From: Planctomycetaceae bacterium
Lineage (GTDB): Bacteria > Planctomycetota > Planctomycetia > Pirellulales > Pirellulaceae
Reading direction: 5' to 3'
Assembly: GCA_002862205.1 (NCBI GenBank)
Contig: PKCN01000236.1
Location: forward strand, 1 to 32,539
DNA: 32,539 nt
Positions 1 through 5,786 of the stretch are shown one piece after another. How positions within the stretch are numbered: position 1 is the stretch's first letter; the number at the start of each line of letters is the position of its first letter. The position numbers were made by a program, and so were the translations under genes. Under the pieces are notes generated by a model, which saw only the letters and a list, made by a program, of their open reading frames with translations, was not told the DNA's origin and did no database searches.

Positions 1-36
1 TTGCCCAGCAGGCGGCCGTTGCCCAGCAGGCGGCCA
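1..36 (+). repeat. 18-bp tandem duplication inside CDS
   Basis: Two copies of an 18-bp unit (TTGCCCAGCAGGCGGCC plus G or A) lie side by side at 1-18 and 19-36. The unit length is a multiple of three and encodes the repeated hexapeptide-like pattern AQQAAV/AQQAAN. More copies may lie upstream of the window. Confidence 0.85.
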
Positions 37-1166
37 ACGACGCTCGTGAGGAGGTTGACGAGAAACAAGCGATCGGAAAACCGTCAACGAATAGGGTGAT
101 ATCTGGTCAGGACGCCGATCCTGTTGCGTATTGGATTTCTCAGTTATCTCATGAGCATTATCTGCGTCGCGAGAAGGCCAGTCAGAAGCTGAAAGAATTG
201 GGGCCTGTCGTCATCCCCGCGTTGACCGTGGCTATTAACACAGGTGACTTGGAGGTGATTGAGCGTTCGGTTGCCGTAATCTCCAATTTCGCCAGCTCGC
301 TTGCACCAGCTGATGACGGGAATGCTTGGGAGACACTCAACGATATCGCGTCAAATTCGGTGGGGCGTCGCGCGTTAGCAGCCAAGGCTGCCAGGAAAGA
401 AGTTTTCGAGGAACGTTGCATTCAGGCCAAGAGTTTGCTGGCTGCTGCCGGCGTGTTTATCGGAGAGGGTGATTTTACTGTCGCTGCCAGGAGGGAGCCT
501 CTCGTGAGTTTTGTGGAGGTGGGAGAGAAGTGGAATGGAGACCTGAAAGTACTGTATTGGTTGAAGTGGGTCACTGGGGTTGACCATGTGCTTGTGACGG
601 GAACAGCGATTCGTGGCAATGTATTCCGGAATGTCGTGAAGATGCCTGACTTGATTGGAATTGCAATCGCCGATTCCGAACCCGGTGTTGCCATCGACGA
701 TGAGGTGTTTACCGCACTCGGTGAGATGCAGCGCATCAAGTCTCTTGATATTCGCTATGTGGAGGTGACGGAGCGGCAGAGTGATATCATTGCCAGTTTG
801 CCGATTCGTAAGTCCTTGACTCTGATGGGGACTGGAATCAAGTCAGAAGCGCTAGACAGTATTCGCAAGCGATTAGCGGGCCTTGAGATTCATTATCGCA
901 TGGGTGGGTTTCTTGGTGTTTCCTGTTCCGACAATACGCGGGCATGCATGGTCATGGGCGTGGATCCTGGCACAGCGGCGGTTGAAGCAGGTTTGATGTA
1001 CCGTGACGTGATTGTAGGTGCTGGCGAGGATGAAGTCACTTCATTCAGTACTCTGCAGCAGGCCATCAACAAACACGTTGCCGGTGAGGAGATTGAGATC
1101 AGCTTCTTGCGTGGCTCCAAGTTGATGAAAGCCAAAGTGCGTTTGGGGCGGTTGAAGGACAATTGA
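3..1166 (+). CDS. HEAT-like / LRR-like / PDZ-domain protein, 5' end outside window
   Basis: The reading frame is open from the window edge, so the gene starts upstream; a GTG at 96 is only an internal possibility. The first residues are an Ala/Gln-rich stretch encoded by a duplicated 18-bp unit. Counting from the GTG at 96, residues 10-70 look like a HEAT-type helical repeat (YLRREKASQKL...GPVVIPAL). Residues about 150-265 contain short Leu-rich strands resembling degenerate leucine-rich repeats. Residues about 269-350 form a PDZ domain (FLGVSC...DPGTAAVEAGL...RDVIVGAG...FLRG). HEAT plus PDZ proteins are common in planctomycetes and are usually periplasmic or membrane-linked scaffolds; no catalytic motif is visible. 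The TGA overlaps the TTG start of mutY, which suggests translational coupling. The exact function is unknown. Confidence 0.8.
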   Translation, partial: AQQAAVAQQAANDAREEVDEKQAIGKPSTNRVISGQDADPVAYWISQLSHEHYLRREKASQKLKELGPVVIPALTVAINTGDLEVIERSVAVISNFASSLAPADDGNAWETLNDIASNSVGRRALAAKAARKEVFEERCIQAKSLLAAAGVFIGEGDFTVAARREPLVSFVEVGEKWNGDLKVLYWLKWVTGVDHVLVTGTAIRGNVFRNVVKMPDLIGIAIADSEPGVAIDDEVFTALGEMQRIKSLDIRYVEVTERQSDIIASLPIRKSLTLMGTGIKSEALDSIRKRLAGLEIHYRMGGFLGVSCSDNTRACMVMGVDPGTAAVEAGLMYRDVIVGAGEDEVTSFSTLQQAINKHVAGEEIEISFLRGSKLMKAKVRLGRLKDN

Positions 1167-2362
1167 ACGGTTCGCAATCGTCGAAACAGAACGCCCCAAC
1201 TCCAGAGCACGATGACGTCTGGCAACAGGCGTATTGGCGCTCCCGCGTGCGTCGGAGTTTGCTGGTGTGGTTTGCAAAAAATGCAAGAGATCTGCCGTGG
1301 CGTCGTGAGCCGACCCCGTATCGGGTCTGGATCAGTGAAATCATGTTGCAGCAGACGCAGGTGGCAACGGTGCTACCGTACTATGCTCGGTTCATGCAGG
1401 CCTACCCGAGCGTTCATGAACTTGCGGCCGCTGACGAGCAGGTTTTGCTCTCGCATTGGGAAGGCTTGGGGTACTACCGCCGAGCACGGTCACTTCATGC
1501 GGCTGCGAAGCTGATCGTTGCTGACCATGATGGGCATTTTCCGTTGAAGTTCGAAGACGTATTGGCGTTGCCCGGGATTGGCCGTTACACCGCGGGGGCC
1601 ATCCTTTCCATTTCCAACGGGCAGAGGCAGCCTATTGTGGAAGGAAATACCCAGCGAGTATTCAGCCGCTGGATTGCCCTCAGAGGGACTCCTGCTGACA
1701 CCATCAACAACCGGTTGTTGTGGCAAGTTGCCGAGAAAATGTTGCCTCGCAAAGATGCCGGCACATTCAATCAGGCGTCAATGGAGTTGGGAGCACTGAT
1801 TTGTACTCCCAAGACGCCGGCATGTGATCAGTGCCCGGTTGCACCTGCGTGCCGTGCGCATCAAGCGGGCCTTGAGCAGGAGATCCCTGGCAAGGTAACG
1901 AGAGTAACTTATGAAGACCGGACGGAGTACGCCATGGTGATTGAAAAACCTGTTGCGGAAAATCTTAGCGGCCCCAAACGAGCGAAGCGATCGGGGAATT
2001 CAGAGCGACGTTTTTTAGTCCGCCCCTTGCCAGAGGGTGGCCGTTGGGCGGGGCTCTGGGACTTTCCCAGAACCACACAGGCTTCCCATGCGGATGTTGC
2101 TGAGGCCGCCACGCAGCTTTCCGCGGAAGTGGGTGTGAATCTTATTCCTGGGATACGGTTAACCACGGTGAAGCATGCGGTTACAAAGTATCGGATCTCC
2201 TTGCAGGTGCACTTGGCCGGCTGGCGGGAAAAAGAGGAATCTCCCGGGAAACCTTGGAAATTCGCGACTTTGGGCGAGTTGGCGGAACTGCCAATGAGCG
2301 TCACCGGCCGGAAAATCGTCAAAATGCTCTCAGAGGATTCCCAGCGGCTATTAACAATGTAA
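1163..2362 (+). CDS. mutY: A/G-specific adenine DNA glycosylase MutY
   Basis: MutY removes adenine mispaired with 8-oxoguanine in base-excision repair. The HhH-GPD core is clear: WISEIMLQQTQV carries the catalytic Glu (E59), LPGIGRYTAGAI is the helix-hairpin-helix, and C214-x6-C221-x2-C224-x5-C230 is the [4Fe-4S] loop. A C-terminal NUDIX-like 8-oxoG recognition domain starts near residue 280 (RRFLVRPLPEGGRWAGLWDFP). Length (399 aa) is normal. Two positions differ from E. coli. The residue equivalent to catalytic Asp138 is Glu (E160, in VEGN). The FSH recognition loop reads VTK. The TTG start overlaps the preceding stop and has GAAGGA just upstream; a later start is possible because the first 30 residues are not conserved family sequence. 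Confidence 0.95.
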   Translation: MNGSQSSKQNAPTPEHDDVWQQAYWRSRVRRSLLVWFAKNARDLPWRREPTPYRVWISEIMLQQTQVATVLPYYARFMQAYPSVHELAAADEQVLLSHWEGLGYYRRARSLHAAAKLIVADHDGHFPLKFEDVLALPGIGRYTAGAILSISNGQRQPIVEGNTQRVFSRWIALRGTPADTINNRLLWQVAEKMLPRKDAGTFNQASMELGALICTPKTPACDQCPVAPACRAHQAGLEQEIPGKVTRVTYEDRTEYAMVIEKPVAENLSGPKRAKRSGNSERRFLVRPLPEGGRWAGLWDFPRTTQASHADVAEAATQLSAEVGVNLIPGIRLTTVKHAVTKYRISLQVHLAGWREKEESPGKPWKFATLGELAELPMSVTGRKIVKMLSEDSQRLLTM

Positions 2363-2497
2363 TTTCCCAACGAGCCGCATCGTTTGAGTATACTTCCCAG
2401 AGTCATGTCTCGTGGTTCTGGTTACTAATGTGAAGATTGTCGTCACCCACCGATCCAAGCGCAGTTTGAGTGCGCTTTTGAAGAGGAAGGTTCAAGT

Positions 2498-3730
2498 ATG
2501 AAATTTTTTGTGGTTTTATCATTTCTGGCTACTGCTGTTCTTGGCACTTCGGCGTTCGCAGTTTCGCCTCGCAACGCGTCCGACGAAGTTGTGCTAGGTG
2601 ATCCAGCGTTGACCGCGGGAGTTCCCGGTGTCGGTTTGCTGACCGCCGAAGCATTGGATGCGTGGCTTAGTGACCCAGCAAATCACAAAACTTTGAAAGT
2701 TCAATTACCAGCCGGGTTGGATGCGGCTCAGGCAAATGTCTACATTCCCGCAGACAATCCCATGACCCGTGCGAAGATCGAGTTGGGACGCCAATTGTAT
2801 TTCGACGAGCGGCTTTCTTCTGATAACACAATTTCCTGCGCTTCGTGTCACGATCCGTTTCAGGGTTATGGTGCAGAAACTGCTTTCGGCATCGGAGTAC
2901 GGGGGCAGCAGGGCGGGCGGAATTCACCCATCTCGTATAATCGAATTCTTAGCAAGAGTCAGTTTTGGGATGGAAGAGCGGGGTCGCTCGAAGAACAGGC
3001 GGTAGGCCCTGTTGCCAATCCAATCGAGATGGGCAACACGCACGCAACCTGCGTTGAAACCCTGAAGAAAATCCCCGGTTACAAGAAACAGTTTGATGTG
3101 ATTTTCAGCGATGGTGTCACGATCGACAATGTTGGCATGGCCATCGCAACCTTCGAACGGGCGATTGTGACTGGCCCCGCACCCTCGGACGCCTATGATG
3201 CGGTGATCAAGTTCGAAAAGGTGTTTGCCGATGATCTCGAATATCTCGACGAGGAACCTGAACTGAATGCAAAGTACACGAAGCTCAAGAAAGCTGTCGC
3301 CCAGTCACCCATGAGCGATTCAGCACAGCGTGGTATGGTCTTGTTTGCCGGAAAGGCGAATTGCACTGCTTGCCATGCAGGCGCAAACTTTACTGATGAG
3401 CAGTACCACAATCTGGGTGTGGGGATGGCTACCGACAAACCTGACCTTGGGCGATACGAAGTCACGAAAGATGACAAGGACCGGGGAGCATTCAAGACAC
3501 CAACCCTGCGGAACGTTGCCATGTCGCCGCCTTACATGCATGACGGCAGTCAGCAGACACTCGAAGAGGTGGTTGATTGGTACGATAAAGGCGGGCACAA
3601 GAACCCCGGCCTGAGCGACAAAATGAAAGTTCTAAAATTGAACGATCAGGAGAAAGCTGACTTGGTGGCTTATATGGTTGAGGGCTTGTCAGGTGAGTTC
3701 CCTGTGGTGAATCAGGGGCGACTTCCCTAG
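2498..3730 (+). CDS. Secreted di-haem cytochrome c peroxidase (CCP/MauG family)
   Basis: A 410-aa protein with a signal peptide (residues 1-22, hydrophobic FFVVLSFLATAVLG then AFA), so periplasmic. It has two c-type haem sites, CASCH at 114-118 and CTACH at 289-293. PPYMHDGS (Met347) matches the conserved distal region of bacterial di-haem peroxidases. The family reduces hydrogen peroxide using electrons from small cytochromes; some members instead oxidise proteins or cofactors (MauG type), which cannot be separated here. An AGAGGAAGG Shine-Dalgarno element precedes the ATG. It is convergent with nnrE: the palindrome CTAG at 3727-3730 gives the TAG stop on both strands. Its terminator lies about 80 bp further on, inside nnrE. 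Confidence 0.93.
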   Translation: MKFFVVLSFLATAVLGTSAFAVSPRNASDEVVLGDPALTAGVPGVGLLTAEALDAWLSDPANHKTLKVQLPAGLDAAQANVYIPADNPMTRAKIELGRQLYFDERLSSDNTISCASCHDPFQGYGAETAFGIGVRGQQGGRNSPISYNRILSKSQFWDGRAGSLEEQAVGPVANPIEMGNTHATCVETLKKIPGYKKQFDVIFSDGVTIDNVGMAIATFERAIVTGPAPSDAYDAVIKFEKVFADDLEYLDEEPELNAKYTKLKKAVAQSPMSDSAQRGMVLFAGKANCTACHAGANFTDEQYHNLGVGMATDKPDLGRYEVTKDDKDRGAFKTPTLRNVAMSPPYMHDGSQQTLEEVVDWYDKGGHKNPGLSDKMKVLKLNDQEKADLVAYMVEGLSGEFPVVNQGRLP

Positions 3731-4440
3731 CTTTCATCGGAACGCTGCCGACTGAGCATGGACTTGAAGTCCTCCAGCAGTCTTCTGGGTACTCCAATCC
3801 CAACTTCATGAACAACGCCGATAAATTGGTCGGCGTTGTTTTTTTTGAAGCCTACCTTTTCAGCAACAAACGTGATCGTGTGATCAGCAATGAAGGTAGG
3901 GTTGGATGCTACGCCCGTATTGCAGTCCAACCCGGTTGGGATATCGATTGCAAACCGAATGCCCGGATGTGTGTTTGCGGTTTCTACAAGGGCTCGATAG
4001 CAGCCCCGTAAAGGTCCACGTGTTCCCGTGCCAAGCAAGGCGTCCACGACTGAAACCGTCTCGATATTCAGTTTCGGAATCTCGGGTGGCACCGCCGCAG
4101 TGTTGATGGTTCTTATGGGGATGTGAGATCGTTCCGCAGTGCTGGCGTTGATGCTGGCGTCACCGTGCAGTTGGGACACCGGAACAACACAGGTCATGCT
4201 CACCGTTCGTCCCATGAGCTGCAGGTGTCTGGCAATCACATAGCCATCTCCTGCGTTGTTGCCGCCACCACACAGGATTTCGATCGGCCCAGAGGGTGAA
4301 AGTTCATGGATAAGTGCTGCAGCACGAGATCCTGCATTTTCCATCAGCACGATACCAGGAATCCCGTATTCACTGATGGCAATTTGGTCGATTGCTCTAA
4401 CTTGATCTCGCGTCAGCGCTGGCAGCTTTATCATGTTCAA
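3727..4440 (-). CDS. nnrE: NAD(P)H-hydrate epimerase (YjeF N-terminal domain family)
   Basis: This enzyme interconverts R and S forms of damaged, hydrated NAD(P)H so that the companion dehydratase can repair them. Family motifs are present: GIPGIVLMENAG near the N-terminus, the nucleotide-binding CGGGNNAGDGYVIARHL, DALLGTGTRG, and IDIPTGLD. The 237-aa length fits the stand-alone epimerase. There is no fused dehydratase (NnrD) domain, so that partner must be encoded elsewhere. The start could be the first or third codon (MNMIKL). It is convergent with the cytochrome c peroxidase, sharing the stop palindrome, and its last 130 bp carry the peroxidase terminator on the opposite strand. Confidence 0.93.
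   Translation of the reverse strand: MNMIKLPALTRDQVRAIDQIAISEYGIPGIVLMENAGSRAAALIHELSPSGPIEILCGGGNNAGDGYVIARHLQLMGRTVSMTCVVPVSQLHGDASINASTAERSHIPIRTINTAAVPPEIPKLNIETVSVVDALLGTGTRGPLRGCYRALVETANTHPGIRFAIDIPTGLDCNTGVASNPTFIADHTITFVAEKVGFKKNNADQFIGVVHEVGIGVPRRLLEDFKSMLSRQRSDES
3811..3846 (+). terminator. Intrinsic terminator for the peroxidase gene, embedded in nnrE
   Basis: A perfect 11-bp inverted repeat (AACAACGCCGA at 3811-3821, TCGGCGTTGTT at 3830-3840) with an 8-nt loop runs straight into a run of eight T (3839-3846) on the plus strand. The minus strand has no T run after the hairpin, so it should stop transcription from the peroxidase side only. The same bases encode FKKNNADQFIGVV of NnrE. 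Confidence 0.85.
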
Positions 4441-4533
4441 AATCCAAGTCGCGAGCGATCCTGTGGGTTTGGCAGTCTCGCGGCTATTGCCCTAAGTGAA
4501 TGAGAAAAATGCGGAAATCTCAGAAGCTGAATC

Positions 4534-4839
4534 ATGTCACGGTACGAAATTGAGTTTAAATCGTGCGACAGCATTGTCGAGGTGCTTGTTCGAGCGATGC
4601 CGAAAACAAATGCTTGCCCAGGTTGTGGCAATGCTGATTTGAAACGCCTGCTGAGCGTGCTCGCCAGTCCGACAGTCAAAAGCAAATCAAGTTTGTCTGT
4701 GACTGGGACAGGCGAGCCCTGCGGTACTCCGCGATGTTGCGGTGGTCCAAGCTGGGGAATTGTTATCAAAGCGAGACAGTGCAGTGTTCTGCAAGTCGAA
4801 GTCTACCTAGGAATGTGGCCACTTGCCGTAACGAGATAA
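4534..4839 (+). CDS. FmdB-like zinc-ribbon protein, probably degenerate
   Basis: The first 70 residues follow the FmdB/putative regulatory zinc-ribbon pattern. They open with MSRYEIEF, then a single Cys where CxxC is usual, VEVLVR, a complete CPGCG knuckle, LKRLLSVLASP, and a small C/G-rich tail (CGTPRCCGG). The first Cys of the N-terminal knuckle is Phe (FKSC instead of CxxC). About 30 residues follow the point where related proteins normally end. Both suggest decay or loss of the original stop. There is no good ribosome-binding site. It is divergent from nnrE. FmdB-like proteins are small and of uncertain role. Confidence 0.5.
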   Translation: MSRYEIEFKSCDSIVEVLVRAMPKTNACPGCGNADLKRLLSVLASPTVKSKSSLSVTGTGEPCGTPRCCGGPSWGIVIKARQCSVLQVEVYLGMWPLAVTR

Positions 4840-5113
4840 TTCTGTGGTTGCTAAAGGCCTGTTTGGGATGCCCGGTTCGTCATGACGGTCGCCTCTGCTG
4901 CAGGTAGATGACAGCCTGTGAGGCCGTGTCTCTCATCTGTTCTTGTCAGTCGGTTCTCTCCACGTGTGTGAGGCCAGACTGAGCGGGATGAGTTTGAGCG
5001 ATAACTCCGTGCACGTGTCAGAGAGGGGCCCAGGATGGTACCTTGGGCCTCGGCGTATCTGGCCGCCGGTCGCGGTGGTCATTCCCAGTTTTGAATCACC
5101 ACGAGCAAACTCA

Positions 5114-5620
5114 ATGTCTGATACCAGCGAATCTCAGGAGAATCCTGAAAAGATGCCTGTCATCGCACCGCGTTTGCACCTGTCGCGACGGGGCTTGTGC
5201 ATTTCGCTTGCCCTCATGGTAATCGCGGGGCTATCGGTGTACGCCACGTTTCCAGACAGTGTTGGCGGGCCACCCCTGCCAGTTGAAGTTGAGCTTGCAA
5301 TGGGACCGATGCCAACTGCCGATGGTGCCGGGAGTTTACTGACGGAAACGATTGTCTTGACCAACTTGGCTGAACATCCCATTCCCAAGTTTTCAATCGA
5401 GATAAATGGCCAGTACCTGCTGTTCCGCGAGGCACCTCTTGGAGAGTATCAGCGATTGGAACTGCCTCAGCGTGTTTTTACAGATAAACGCAGCAATCAC
5501 CGATTTAACCCAGTCAAGTATCCTGTTGAGGAAGTGACCCTGACCGGGCAGTTGCCCAGTGGCGCCAGAGGAGTCACTCGATTCATCTTCAAGGATGGTG
5601 TGGTCGTCGATAGCCACTAG
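5114..5620 (+). CDS. Conserved single-pass membrane protein of unknown function
   Basis: The frame is open from 4943, but upstream codons look non-coding, so I place the start at the ATG at 5114. A second ATG at 5153 with AGGAG upstream is an alternative. One transmembrane helix (about residues 24-42, RGLCISLALMVIAGLSVYA) anchors the protein. The rest is an extracytoplasmic beta-rich domain with phrases such as LTNLAEHPIPKFSIEINGQY, NHRFNPVKYPV and LPSGARGVTRF. This resembles a small immunoglobulin-like or DUF11-like fold, but I do not recognise a named family and no catalytic residues stand out. It lies upstream of the S9 peptidase on the same strand, with a hairpin between them. Confidence 0.7.
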   Translation: MSDTSESQENPEKMPVIAPRLHLSRRGLCISLALMVIAGLSVYATFPDSVGGPPLPVEVELAMGPMPTADGAGSLLTETIVLTNLAEHPIPKFSIEINGQYLLFREAPLGEYQRLELPQRVFTDKRSNHRFNPVKYPVEEVTLTGQLPSGARGVTRFIFKDGVVVDSH

Positions 5621-5655
5621 ACTGTATTTCGTCCGGGCCTCGTAGTACGGCATCA

Positions 5656-5680
5656 GTACTGCATCAATGAAGTGCAGTAC
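5656..5680 (+). promoter_or_regulatory. Small inverted repeat between genes
   Basis: A perfect 8-bp inverted repeat (GTACTGCA, 9-nt loop, TGCAGTAC) lies 36 bp after the preceding stop. There is no T run, so it may be a weak terminator or RNA 3' end structure for the upstream gene, or an operator for the peptidase gene. Confidence 0.35.
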
Positions 5681-5786
5681 GGCGCAGCAGGTGGAATTCC
5701 GGGTTCCTTTTTTGGGGAGCCCATGCACTTGATGGCCCTTGCTTTCGATGATTCACACTTCATTTTTATCCCACGGAGTCATGAGA

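Noticed and set aside
4943-5113. N-terminal extension of the membrane protein at 5114
   Set aside because: The extra 57 codons would bury the membrane anchor deep in the protein, look non-coding in composition and lack a ribosome-binding site.
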